34,662 bases of DNA from Rhodospirillales bacterium (GTDB lineage Bacteria; Pseudomonadota; Alphaproteobacteria; TMED109), in NCBI GenBank assembly GCA_028824295.1, contig JAPPED010000011.1, positions 1-34,662 of the forward strand, read 5' to 3'. Position numbers and translations under genes: made by a program. Under the pieces are notes generated by a model. The model did not search any database. It was not told the DNA's origin and worked only from the letters and a program-made list of their open reading frames with translations. This document shows, piece by piece, positions 1 through 8,171 of this stretch (position 1 is its first letter; each line of letters opens with the position of its first letter).

Positions 1-71
1 CGGGGGAGGGACTTGAACCCCCGACACGCGGATTATGATTCCGCTGCTCTAACCAACTGAGCTACCCCGCC
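1..71 (-). tRNA. tRNA-Met (CAT), 3' end cut by the window edge
   Basis: Read on the minus strand, the sequence starts with the acceptor strand GGCGGGG. It continues with a D arm, a five-base-pair anticodon stem (GCGGA/TCCGC) around loop ATCATAA with anticodon CAT, and a T arm with TTCAAGT. Only the first five bases of the 3' acceptor strand fall inside the window, so the end and any CCA are missing. The body matches the usual proteobacterial elongator Met tRNA rather than the initiator. A tRNA-Ile with lysidine-modified CAT is the alternative. Confidence 0.92.
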
Positions 72-243
72 CCCGGTGGCCGGCCGGCGACCCCGGCCCC
101 TTTAGGCTACACCAACAGGGCCGGCCCATGCGTCTACGACCGACACCCGGCCTCTGTCAAGATGCCGGCATGGAACGCGTCGTCGACTACCGGTTGCCGT
201 GTCGTCGTCTGCCCGGAACTGACCGGGGCATTTCCAAACTTCC

Positions 244-272
244 TTGAACCGCTCGGAAGACCTAAATATGGT
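244..272 (+). promoter_or_regulatory. Candidate sigma-70 promoter for the porin-like gene
   Basis: TTGAAC at 244-249 and TATGGT at 267-272 are separated by 17 bases. Each hexamer matches four of six consensus positions. It lies about 70 bases before the chosen start of the next gene. The stretch from 72 to 243 between the tRNA and this site shows no convincing gene. This is a motif match only. Confidence 0.35.
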
Positions 273-341
273 AGTCGTGAGTGAGGGGAGCCACTACGGT
301 CGCCGGGCTCGGCTGCCGAAGCGTTGCAGGAGTGCCAGGGC

Positions 342-1091
342 GTGAGTAAGGGTCGATGGGTCGGCCGGCTGGCGAGCGCGGCCGGATTGCTGATCGTATG
401 TTCAGTGGTCCCCGCGGCAGCAGACGACGGACGCTCCAGTGGGCTTGGCACACTTCACTTCGGGTCGTCCGACGTGGTGCCGTGCGCATTACGCACGCAC
501 CGGATCGGCGGCGGTGAGGAATCCACGACGTTCGTGCATCCCTCGCCTACCTGCGAGGAAGGCTCGGCGTCGGATATTGGATGGCGGGCGAGGAAACCGT
601 TCGAGACCACCGCGGCATGGTCGGCGGGGTATTCAGAACTCGATATCGCCGTCGGTGTGGTCTATCGCGCACTCCCTCCATCAATCACCACTCGAGAACG
701 GACGGGCAGGGAAACGGTGTCCTTGGTGGGCGCGCTCCAGTATGGCCGATTCGTTCTGGGTGCCGGCGTGTTCGACGCCGACGATCCTGCGATCGACAAC
801 GTGCGGCGCGGCTACAACCTCGGTGCCAACTACCGGTTCGGCGCATTTCGGGTCGGCACCTCTCTCATCACTACCTGGACAGACGGCTCTTGGACAGGGC
901 GTACGGTGAATCCCGCGAATCAACGTTCGCTTGACTCGCTTTCCGTCGATCTGGAATACGCATTCAAGCCCGGGCTCCGGGGTTACTTCAACTACGTCGA
1001 GGTAAGCCACCCGGAGCAACTGGCAAGCTGGCAGGCGCAATCTGGCCAGCGGGAGAGCACCTGGAGCATCGGTGTGAGCGTCGGCTTCTGA
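342..1091 (+). CDS. Porin-like outer-membrane beta-barrel protein
   Basis: The product is a 249-residue exported protein. Residues 1-28 form a signal peptide: basic start, hydrophobic core, and a cleavage site near PAAADD. The rest has short alternating hydrophobic/polar segments with many aromatic and glycine residues, such as GRFVLGAGVF and YNLGANYRFG. It ends in SVGF, and a C-terminal Phe is the recognition signal of Gram-negative outer-membrane barrels. It resembles the C-terminal half of general porins but is shorter than a full 16-strand porin. The GTG at 342 is preferred because AGGAG at 328-332 lies nine bases upstream. A TTG at 324 would extend the frame by six residues but lies upstream of that SD. 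The next gene starts 31 bases downstream on the same strand. The barrel assignment is inferred from composition and the C-terminus. Confidence 0.7.
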   Translation: MSKGRWVGRLASAAGLLIVCSVVPAAADDGRSSGLGTLHFGSSDVVPCALRTHRIGGGEESTTFVHPSPTCEEGSASDIGWRARKPFETTAAWSAGYSELDIAVGVVYRALPPSITTRERTGRETVSLVGALQYGRFVLGAGVFDADDPAIDNVRRGYNLGANYRFGAFRVGTSLITTWTDGSWTGRTVNPANQRSLDSLSVDLEYAFKPGLRGYFNYVEVSHPEQLASWQAQSGQRESTWSIGVSVGF

Positions 1092-1122
1092 TCTGTGCTG
1101 CCAGTCGTCGGTTCCGACCTGC

Positions 1123-2316
1123 ATGAAACCAGTTGATCTGACGCGTTCCGAGCCCTTGCTCGATGGGGGCGATCCGTGGGCTGATGTCCGCGACGGCGTG
1201 CGGAAGCTCTGCGCCCGCTTCCCCGGCCCGTACTGGCGCGCACTGGACCGTGACCGGACCTATCCCGAGGCATTTGTCGCGGCCTTGACCAAAGCGGGCT
1301 ACCTGGCCTGCCTGATCCCGGAACAGTACGGCGGTGCCGGCCTCCCGGTGTCCGCCGCCGTCGCCGTGCTCGAAGAGATTCACCGGAGCGGCGGCAACGG
1401 AGCTGCCTGTCACGCCCAGATGTACATGATGGGCGCCTTACTGAGGCATGGCTCCGAAGCGCAGAAGCAGCGCTACCTCCCGGATGTGGCTTCGGGGAAA
1501 CTCCGACTGCAGGCGTTCGGCGTGACGGAACCCAACGCGGGAAGCGATACCCTCGGACTACAGACCCGGGCTGACCGAGACGGCGCTTCCTACGTCATCA
1601 ACGGCCAGAAGATCTGGACCAGCCGGGCTGAGCATTCCGACCTGATGCTCCTGCTTGCCCGAACCGAGTCGGCGGAAACCGTCTCCAAACGCACGGACGG
1701 CCTGTCACTGTTCCTAGTGGATATGGCCGAGGCATTGCGGTCGGGGCTCAGCATCCGCCCGATCCGGACGATGTTGAACCATGCGACCACGGAGGTCTTC
1801 TTCAAGGATCTCCGCGTGCCGGACACGGCCCGAATCGGCGAGGAAGGCAAGGGGTTCCGCTATATCCTGGACGGTATGAACGCGGAGCGGATCCTGGTCG
1901 CAGCCGAGTGCATCGGCGACGCCCGCTTCTTTGTCGACCGTGCCGTTGCCTACGCCGGTGAACGGGTGGTCTTCGATCGCCCAATTGGCCAGAATCAGGG
2001 CGTGCAGTTCCCGATTGCACGGGCATACGCGGAGACGGAGGCAGCCAACCTGATGGTGCAGAAAGCCGCGCTTCGGTTCGACTCGGGCCTGCCATGTGGG
2101 CCGGAATCCAACATGGCCAAGCTGCTCGCAGCAGACGCTTCCTGGCACGCGGCGGAGAGCTGTCTGCAGACGCACGGCGGCTTCGGCTTCGCGGAAGAGT
2201 ACGATATCGAGCGAAAGTTCCGCGAGACCCGGCTATACCAAGTGGCCCCGGTTTCCACCAATCTCATTCTCGGCTACATCGGGCAGCACGTCCTGGGCCT
2301 GCCCCGCTCGTACTAG
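1123..2316 (+). CDS. Acyl-CoA dehydrogenase
   Basis: A 397-residue flavoprotein of the acyl-CoA dehydrogenase family, which oxidises an acyl-CoA thioester to the 2,3-enoyl-CoA and passes electrons to ETF. The N-terminal helical domain (about 15-130) precedes the FAD-binding motif TEPNAGSD (135-142), the WTS segment (165-167), and a C-terminal helical domain with QTHGGFGFAEEYDIER (349-364). The usual YEGT glutamate is absent: the C-terminal motif reads YQVAP (372-376). E255 in NAERIL occupies the position of the catalytic Glu in isovaleryl-CoA and long-chain dehydrogenases, so it is the probable base. This points to branched or larger substrates. The CoA-transferase and hydratase genes follow at once, suggesting a joint pathway. 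No strong ribosome-binding site precedes the ATG. Confidence 0.9.
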   Translation: MKPVDLTRSEPLLDGGDPWADVRDGVRKLCARFPGPYWRALDRDRTYPEAFVAALTKAGYLACLIPEQYGGAGLPVSAAVAVLEEIHRSGGNGAACHAQMYMMGALLRHGSEAQKQRYLPDVASGKLRLQAFGVTEPNAGSDTLGLQTRADRDGASYVINGQKIWTSRAEHSDLMLLLARTESAETVSKRTDGLSLFLVDMAEALRSGLSIRPIRTMLNHATTEVFFKDLRVPDTARIGEEGKGFRYILDGMNAERILVAAECIGDARFFVDRAVAYAGERVVFDRPIGQNQGVQFPIARAYAETEAANLMVQKAALRFDSGLPCGPESNMAKLLAADASWHAAESCLQTHGGFGFAEEYDIERKFRETRLYQVAPVSTNLILGYIGQHVLGLPRSY

Positions 2317-2332
2317 TCCAAACACCTCGCCA

Positions 2333-3451
2333 ATGCAGGATCTCGAAGGCATTCTTGTGCTGTCGCTCGAACAGGCGGTGGCAGCGCCGCTGTGCACGGC
2401 GCGGCTGGCCGACGCCGGCGCAAGGGTGATCAAGGTTGAACGGGACGGCGGCGATTTCGCACGCCACTACGACCGGGTGGTCCTCGACCAGAGCGCGTAC
2501 TTCGTCTGGCTGAACCGCGGCAAGGAGTCGCTGGTAGCCGATATCAAGAACCCTGACGATCAGGCGCTGCTCCACGCGATCGCGGCGAAGGCGGACGTGT
2601 TCGTCCAGAACCTGGCCCCCGGCGGCGCCGCCCGGGCAGGCCTTGGCGCCGACACTCTCCGTGCCGCGAATCCACAGCTCATTACCGTCGACATTTCGGG
2701 CTACGGCGACAGCAGCTACGAAGACATGAAGGCGTACGATCTGCTCGTTCAGGCGGAAAGCGGCGTGTGCGAGCTGACCGGCACGCCGGACGGCCCGGCC
2801 CGGGTCGGGGTCCCTATCTGCGACCTCGGTGCCGGCGTGAACGCGCATGCGGCGATCCTGCAGGCCCTGTTCCGGCGAACCCGAACCGGCGAGGGTTGCA
2901 GCATCCGCACGTCGCTCTTCAGCGGGATAGCCGACTGGATGTCGGTTCCGTACCTGAGCCGCCGGTACGGCGCCGTGGACCTCCAGCGGCTGGGGCTGAC
3001 CCATCCCTCAATCGCGCCCTATGGTGCCTTTCCCGCGCGATGCGGACGCTTCGTGCTGATCTCCATCCAGAATGAGCGCGAGTGGCGAATCCTGTGCCGC
3101 GACGTCCTTGGGGACGAGGCGATCGCGGACGACCCGCGCTTCGTGACGGTCGGTAACCGCTTCAAGAACCGTCGGGATCTCGACGAGATCATCTGCGCCG
3201 CTTTCGCGACCCACGACCGTCCAGCGCTGCTCGAGCGCCTGCGCGAGGCAAGAATCGCATGCGGAGCACTCAATGACGTGGCGGATCTGGCCGAGCATCC
3301 CGCGCTGCGACTGGTCCGCTATGACACGCCGGGCGGAAGCGTTGAAACGATAGCGCCGCCCAACGACGTGGCTGGCGTGGCGCCCTCCTACCGGGCGGTG
3401 CCCGGTCTCGGACAGCATTCGAGCGCCATTCGTGCGGAGTTTTCAGCATGA
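2333..3451 (+). CDS. CaiB/BaiF family (class III) CoA-transferase
   Basis: A 372-residue class III CoA-transferase, which moves CoA between carboxylic acids through an enzyme-bound anhydride. The N-terminus (GILVLSLEQAVAAPLCTARLADAGARVIKVER) is the typical CaiB start. D164 in VPICDLGAG sits where formyl-CoA transferase has its catalytic Asp169. The reading frame is open upstream to 2096, but that part overlaps the dehydrogenase. The ATG at 2333 starts the conserved family N-terminus 16 bases after the dehydrogenase stop. The stop overlaps the next start by four bases (ATGA), which indicates translational coupling. Possible partners are mesaconate, itaconate, citramalate or succinate, as in known CoA-transferase plus HTD2-type hydratase pairs; the substrate cannot be read from sequence. 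Confidence 0.9.
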   Translation: MQDLEGILVLSLEQAVAAPLCTARLADAGARVIKVERDGGDFARHYDRVVLDQSAYFVWLNRGKESLVADIKNPDDQALLHAIAAKADVFVQNLAPGGAARAGLGADTLRAANPQLITVDISGYGDSSYEDMKAYDLLVQAESGVCELTGTPDGPARVGVPICDLGAGVNAHAAILQALFRRTRTGEGCSIRTSLFSGIADWMSVPYLSRRYGAVDLQRLGLTHPSIAPYGAFPARCGRFVLISIQNEREWRILCRDVLGDEAIADDPRFVTVGNRFKNRRDLDEIICAAFATHDRPALLERLREARIACGALNDVADLAEHPALRLVRYDTPGGSVETIAPPNDVAGVAPSYRAVPGLGQHSSAIRAEFSA

Positions 3452-4281
3452 CCAAGGATTGGACGCCGCAGCCCAGGGTCCAGGAAGACGTCATCTCCCG
3501 TTGGCCGGCCCAAGCCCTGGCTGCCACGCTGGGAGCGCCAACTCCCGAAACAGGAGACGCCCTGCCCCCTGGCTGGCACTGGAGCTACTTCCTGGAAGCC
3601 GTCGCACCCGACCAGATCGGCATCGACGGCCATCCTCGGCGTGGAGACTTTCTGCCGCCGATCGAACACCTGCCGCGCCGCATGTACGCGGGCGGCAAGC
3701 TGCAATGGTTCGCGCCGTTGCGGATTGGCGCGACAGCCATACGGACTTCCGAGGTCACGCGCGTGGAAGAAAAGACCGGGCGGACCGGGCCGCTCGTCTT
3801 CGTAACGGTGCGTCACACGATCGCCTCCGGGGAGGACACCTGCCTCGAGGAAACCCAGAACTTGGTCTACCGGGACGCGCCGGCTCCGGGCGCAGACACG
3901 CCGAAAGCCGCCGCCGTTCCGGCCGAGCCGCAGTGGTCCCGTCTGGTCCGGCCGGACCCGGTCATGCTGTTCCGCTACTCAGCCGTGACCTTCAACGGAC
4001 ACCGGATCCACTATGACGCCCCCTACGTGCGGGAAGTCGAGGGATACCCCGATCTGATTGTCCACGGACCGCTCATGGCCACCTTGCTCCTGGAGACGCT
4101 ACGCCACGAAGCCGGCATGGCGTGTCCGGAGACCTTCACGTTTCGGGCCCTTCGGCCCATGTTCGCCAATACCCCTATCCGCGCGGAAGGCCGCGCCACC
4201 GAAACCGGCGCGGAACTCTGGATCCGCGGTCCGGACGGCGGACTCGCGATGCACGGGGAAACGATGCCGCCGACTGCATAG
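3448..4281 (+). CDS. HTD2/MaoC-type hot-dog hydratase (mesaconyl-CoA hydratase-like)
   Basis: A 277-residue double hot-dog protein: an N-terminal FAS1-dehydratase-like half (about 1-145) and a C-terminal half carrying the hydratase motif. The motif runs from F175 to L209 and includes N183, H185, H188 and D190, then the HGPL loop (206-209). This TFNGHRIHYD form, with Thr where (R)-hydratases have the catalytic-motif Asp, is typical of HTD2 and of mesaconyl-C4-CoA or itaconyl-CoA hydratases. The probable reaction is water addition to an enoyl-CoA made by the upstream dehydrogenase. Its ATG overlaps the CoA-transferase stop. The citramalyl- or malyl-CoA lyase that would complete such a pathway is not in the window. 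Confidence 0.85.
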   Translation: MTKDWTPQPRVQEDVISRWPAQALAATLGAPTPETGDALPPGWHWSYFLEAVAPDQIGIDGHPRRGDFLPPIEHLPRRMYAGGKLQWFAPLRIGATAIRTSEVTRVEEKTGRTGPLVFVTVRHTIASGEDTCLEETQNLVYRDAPAPGADTPKAAAVPAEPQWSRLVRPDPVMLFRYSAVTFNGHRIHYDAPYVREVEGYPDLIVHGPLMATLLLETLRHEAGMACPETFTFRALRPMFANTPIRAEGRATETGAELWIRGPDGGLAMHGETMPPTA

Positions 4282-4308
4282 CCCTGCCCCGCCGGTTCGC
4301 GGACCGCA

Positions 4309-6084
4309 TCAGGCTACTGCCGCTGCATCCACGGTGTTGCCGGCGGCTCGGATTGGTCCCGCCAGGGCCGCCGCTGTCGGCAGATGCATCTCGGCAAAGT
4401 ACCGAGCGGTCTGGATTTTCGTACCGAGGAACGGATCGGCTTCACCAGAGCTGATCCGCTCCGCCGCCCGGATGGCGGCGCGCCCCATGGTCCAGCCGCC
4501 CGTCGTGAAGCCAAGCAATTCCAGGAACGGTGTTGCGCCGGCTGCTGCAGCACGGGGATCGTCCCGGAACTGTCCGGCGAGCCACGCTCCGGCCTCGCCC
4601 GTCGCGGCGGCGGCAGTCGCGAGGTGCCTGCCGATCGCCGGCAGGTCTTCGCCCGGGCTTTCGGTTAGTTGTGTCGCGACATCCCGCATGTCGGACACCA
4701 AATCCCGAAACGGCTCGCCGTCCGCGAGATGCAGCTTCCGGCGCAGCATGTCCAGCGCCTGGATCCCGTTGGTACCCTCGTAAATGGGCAGGATTCGCGC
4801 ATCACGATAGTGCTGGGCAGCACCGGTCTCCTCGATGTACCCCATGCCTCCGTGCACCTGGAGCGCCGTCGACGCGACATCGACGCCCTGGTCTGTACCC
4901 CAGCCCTTCACCACGGGAACCAGGAGCTCGGCGCGAAGCGCGGAGCGCTCCCGCACGCCGGGGTCCGGATGCGCCCGGGCAAGGTCGAGCGCTTCTGCCG
5001 TAACGATTGCCAGGGCCCGGGCAGCTTCTGTCTTGGCCTTCATGTCCATGATCATCCGCCGGACGTCGGGATGGCGGATGATCTCGACGGCGTCCGCACG
5101 TGGCTCCTCGATGGGCGATCCCTGGACCCGGGTCCGCGCGTATTCCAGCGCTTGCTGGAAGGCGCGCTCGGCGATCGCGACGCCTTGGATGCCGACGTTC
5201 AGCCGCGCGTGATTCATCATCGTGAACATTGTCTTGAGGCCGCCGTGCGGCTCTCCGACGAGTTCGGCGTGTGCACCCTGTTCGTCTCCGTACATGAGCA
5301 CGCACGTTGGTGAGCCCATCTGGCCCAGCTTGTGTTCAAGCGAATTGACTCGCACATCGTTGTGAGCGCCGAGTGAGCCGTCCTCCAGAACATCGCGCTT
5401 GGAGACCAGGAATAAAGAAATGCCCCGCACTCCAGCAGGGGCATCCGGCAGTCGGCCCAAGACCAAGTGCACGATGTTGTCGCACATGTCGTGGTCACCG
5501 AAGGTGATGAAGATCTTCTGCCCGCGCAGCTTCCAGGCGCCGTTGGCCCGCTCCGCCCGCGTCTGCAGCCTCCCGAGATCCGATCCGGCGTGCGGTTCCG
5601 TGAGGTTCATCGTCCCCGACCACTCACCGCTAATGAGCTTGGGCAGGTAGGCCCGCTTCTGCGCGTCGGTGCCGTGGTGCGCGAGAAGTTCCACCGCCCC
5701 CTGAGTCAACATCATGCAATTCGCGAGCGACATGTTGGACGACTGCCAGATTTCACTGAGGGCGGTGCTCACGACCCACGGCAACCCCTGCCCGCCCCAG
5801 GCGGTCGGGCCACACACTGCGTTCCAACCTCCGTCCACGAACCGTCCGTATGCGTCGGCGAAGCCGTCCGGAACCCTCACCACGCCGTTCTCGATCCGCG
5901 CGCCGGAGAGGTCGCCGGACTGGTTCAGCGGCGCCAGCACGTCGCTGGCGAACCTTCCCGCCTCGGTCAGTACCTGTTCAACGAGTTCCGGCGTTGCACC
6001 GTTGCTGTCGGGAATCGCCTGAAGATCAGCGATATCGTTCAACGCAAACTGAAGATCGGCGAGCGGAGCCCGGTATTCGGCCAT
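4309..6084 (-). CDS. Acyl-CoA dehydrogenase, DmdC-type with C-terminal extension
   Basis: A 591-residue acyl-CoA dehydrogenase, longer than the usual 380-400 because of an extra C-terminal domain (about 465-591). This is the architecture of DmdC (3-methylmercaptopropionyl-CoA dehydrogenase) and related long enzymes. It has LTEPHAGSDLG (161-171) for FAD binding, KIFITFGDHD (190-199), QVHGGMGYIEE (409-419), and the full catalytic motif YEGTNGIQ (435-442) with E436 as the base. The frame is open 130 codons further upstream. The ATG at 6084 is chosen because AAGGAGG (6090-6096 on the plus strand) lies five bases before it and the family N-terminus starts there. It runs convergently to the hydratase gene with a 27-base gap. 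DMSP-derived substrate use is only one option; most homologues are general fatty acyl-CoA dehydrogenases. Confidence 0.92.
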   Translation of the reverse strand: MAEYRAPLADLQFALNDIADLQAIPDSNGATPELVEQVLTEAGRFASDVLAPLNQSGDLSGARIENGVVRVPDGFADAYGRFVDGGWNAVCGPTAWGGQGLPWVVSTALSEIWQSSNMSLANCMMLTQGAVELLAHHGTDAQKRAYLPKLISGEWSGTMNLTEPHAGSDLGRLQTRAERANGAWKLRGQKIFITFGDHDMCDNIVHLVLGRLPDAPAGVRGISLFLVSKRDVLEDGSLGAHNDVRVNSLEHKLGQMGSPTCVLMYGDEQGAHAELVGEPHGGLKTMFTMMNHARLNVGIQGVAIAERAFQQALEYARTRVQGSPIEEPRADAVEIIRHPDVRRMIMDMKAKTEAARALAIVTAEALDLARAHPDPGVRERSALRAELLVPVVKGWGTDQGVDVASTALQVHGGMGYIEETGAAQHYRDARILPIYEGTNGIQALDMLRRKLHLADGEPFRDLVSDMRDVATQLTESPGEDLPAIGRHLATAAAATGEAGAWLAGQFRDDPRAAAAGATPFLELLGFTTGGWTMGRAAIRAAERISSGEADPFLGTKIQTARYFAEMHLPTAAALAGPIRAAGNTVDAAAVA

Positions 6085-6560
6085 GGAGGCCTCCTTCGGA
6101 ACAATTCGTCGGTAAGTGGGGTTCGGAGTGCACCCGAGCCGTAGGCGAACGGCAGTGCTCACCGGCAATATATCGTGGCTGGAGCGAGGTTGGCAGCCGT
6201 TGTCCGGACGCGGTCCATCGGCAGTTCGGCGGAGGGAAACAGCCGCTCCGACGGTACCGTGAATGCTCGATACGGGCTCAAAGCTGAAGTCTGCGGGAGC
6301 TGAACGCCGCACCGCAGGGTCAGTTCCCGGGCCGTTCCCGCAACGGCCACCGTGCGGCTGGACCACGTGGAGAACCGAAGTCCCGCCAACGGCCTCGCCT
6401 GAGCACGGTCTCACCTCGGATGATCTTGCCCGTCGCCGATCCGATTGGTTCCCGGCCGGCCGGGAAGCGTTCATACTGCACTTCTGCTGACGAAATCACC
6501 TATCGGCCCGATGCGACCGCTTCCTGGCCGGCCGCGCGATCGAACTCTGGGACCAACATC
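6085..6560. other. Divergent intergenic region without a convincing gene
   Basis: About 475 bases lie between two divergently transcribed genes. Frames are open on both strands, but none has a ribosome-binding site or recognisable protein features. The only structure noted is a short perfect inverted repeat at 6330-6348 (seven-base-pair stem, five-base loop). The dehydrogenase SD lies at the left edge. Promoters for both flanking genes probably lie here, but I could not define them. Confidence 0.5.
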
Positions 6561-7979
6561 ATGCCAAGCATTCGGGCATCACTGGCCACCTACCTAGAGC
6601 GGCGCATGGGCCGCATTTTCCTTCTCGGCATCATCAGCGGATTTCCGTGGGTGCTTATCGGAAGCGCCCTCAGCCTGTGGCTGAAGGAAGATGGCCTGAG
6701 CCGGACAACGATCGGCTGGGCGGGCCTCATCTTTGGCGTCTACGCGTTCAACTTTCTCTGGGCACCGTTCATTGACCGGATCCGAGTTCCCTGGTTATCG
6801 GCCAGGCTGGGACACCGGCGCGCCTGGATCGTCGTCCTCCAGGCAGTCATTCTCCTGTGCCTCGTCGCATGGAGCGCGGTCGATCCGTCGGCAAATCTCG
6901 TCGGCGTCATCGCGATCGGCCTCGTCATTGCCATCGCTTCCGCGACGCAAGACATCACCATCGACGCCCTGAGAATCGAGCAGATCGGAACCACGGAAGG
7001 CGAAACCATGGCGGCTGGCGCGGCTATGGCCGTCGTCGGGTGGTGGACGGGCTACAAGCTCGGCGGCGTGGTTGCCCTTGAGGCGGCAGCAGGCTTTCAG
7101 GCGGCCGGGTTCGAGAACTACTGGCAAGCGACGTTTCTCGTCCTCGGCATCGTCGTCATTCTTTGCAACATCGGTCTGATGTTCGTGAGCGAACCGCCCC
7201 CCGAAGCAAGGGCCGCGGCGCAGGATGCCGACGAGAAACTCGTGGCCGGACGCCTGGCACTGCCGGGGCAGTTTGGACGAGCCGGGTCTTGGCTGGCCAG
7301 TACCGTGACCGGCCCATTGCTGAGTTTCTTTCGCCGGAACGGGTTCGCGATTGCCGCCGCCGTGCTGGGGTTCGTGTTCCTGTTCAAGATCGGCGAAGCG
7401 TTCATGGGCCGCATGTCGCTCGTGTTCTACAAGGAAATCGGCTTCTCCAAGTCCGATATCGCCGTCTACTCCAAGGGGCTGGGATGGATCACAACGGTCC
7501 TGTTCACCGTGCTCGGTGGATTGTGCGCGATCCGGATCGGACTCGTGCGAGCGATGTTCGCAGCGGGCATCGCCATGGCGCTGACCAACCTGCTGTTCGC
7601 GGCTCTCGCCTGGACCGGAAAGTCGGAACTACTGTTTGCAGCCGCGGTCGTAATGGACGATCTCACGAGTGCGTTCGCGACGGTCACGTTTGTCGCCTTC
7701 ATCTCAATGCTGGTGGATCGCACGTACACGGCTACGCAGTACGCGCTGCTTGCGTCAATCGGTACCGCGGGCAGGACTCTGTTCGCTGCGTCTTCCGGCA
7801 CGCTGGTCGACTACCTGGACGGCGACTGGGGCACGTTCTTCGTCATTACCACGCTGATGGTCACTCCTTCGTTGCTGTGCCTCTGGCTGATACGCGGAAA
7901 ACTCCGGGAAATGCTGACCGGTGCGCAGGTGCGGCTGTTCCGAAAGGACGTGGAGGGCGCAGCGCCGGCCTCCACATGA
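6561..7979 (+). CDS. MFS transporter, AmpG-like
   Basis: A 472-residue inner-membrane transporter with about twelve hydrophobic segments. The N-terminal region GFPWVLIGSALSLWLKE, the FNFLWAPFIDR motif followed by a basic GHRR turn, and the segment ASATQDITIDALR match AmpG, the muropeptide permease, and related permeases. Many alphaproteobacteria carry several AmpG paralogues not tied to peptidoglycan recycling, so the substrate is open. No N-acetylmuramyl-amidase or beta-lactamase gene is nearby. The ATG at 6561 is preferred over upstream in-frame starts because the hydrophobic core and family similarity begin just after it. Its ribosome-binding site is weak (GGGA). Confidence 0.85.
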   Translation: MPSIRASLATYLERRMGRIFLLGIISGFPWVLIGSALSLWLKEDGLSRTTIGWAGLIFGVYAFNFLWAPFIDRIRVPWLSARLGHRRAWIVVLQAVILLCLVAWSAVDPSANLVGVIAIGLVIAIASATQDITIDALRIEQIGTTEGETMAAGAAMAVVGWWTGYKLGGVVALEAAAGFQAAGFENYWQATFLVLGIVVILCNIGLMFVSEPPPEARAAAQDADEKLVAGRLALPGQFGRAGSWLASTVTGPLLSFFRRNGFAIAAAVLGFVFLFKIGEAFMGRMSLVFYKEIGFSKSDIAVYSKGLGWITTVLFTVLGGLCAIRIGLVRAMFAAGIAMALTNLLFAALAWTGKSELLFAAAVVMDDLTSAFATVTFVAFISMLVDRTYTATQYALLASIGTAGRTLFAASSGTLVDYLDGDWGTFFVITTLMVTPSLLCLWLIRGKLREMLTGAQVRLFRKDVEGAAPAST

Positions 7980-8000
7980 GGGCCAGGGGCGGCCCTCATG
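7975..8000 (+). terminator. Hairpin at the end of the MFS transporter gene
   Basis: A perfect ten-base-pair inverted repeat (CATGAGGGCC and its complement) with a six-base loop overlaps the stop codon. A second small GCCGG/CCGGC repeat follows. No run of T follows, so it is a candidate terminator or an mRNA-end stabilising structure, not a typical intrinsic terminator. Confidence 0.4.
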
Positions 8001-8171
8001 CCGGTCCGCTGCCGGCACTCTGACTGGCGCATCGCAGGCTGCGACTGCCGATCCGGGTCACGCTGTCCGCAATCCACTCCTCCGCGCTGCCGGTATCCGT
8101 GCTGTTAGGATCAAGTCCTCTGCCCGCACGTCAGGTGATGGGTTCGCCACGATCCCCCGGAAGGAATGCGC

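Noticed and set aside
2096..2332. Longer CoA-transferase starting inside the dehydrogenase gene
   Set aside because: The extra part overlaps a well-supported gene, and the family N-terminus begins at 2333.
6085..6474. Upstream extension of the DmdC-type dehydrogenase frame by 130 codons
   Set aside because: The extension has no family similarity, and AAGGAGG sits directly before the ATG at 6084.
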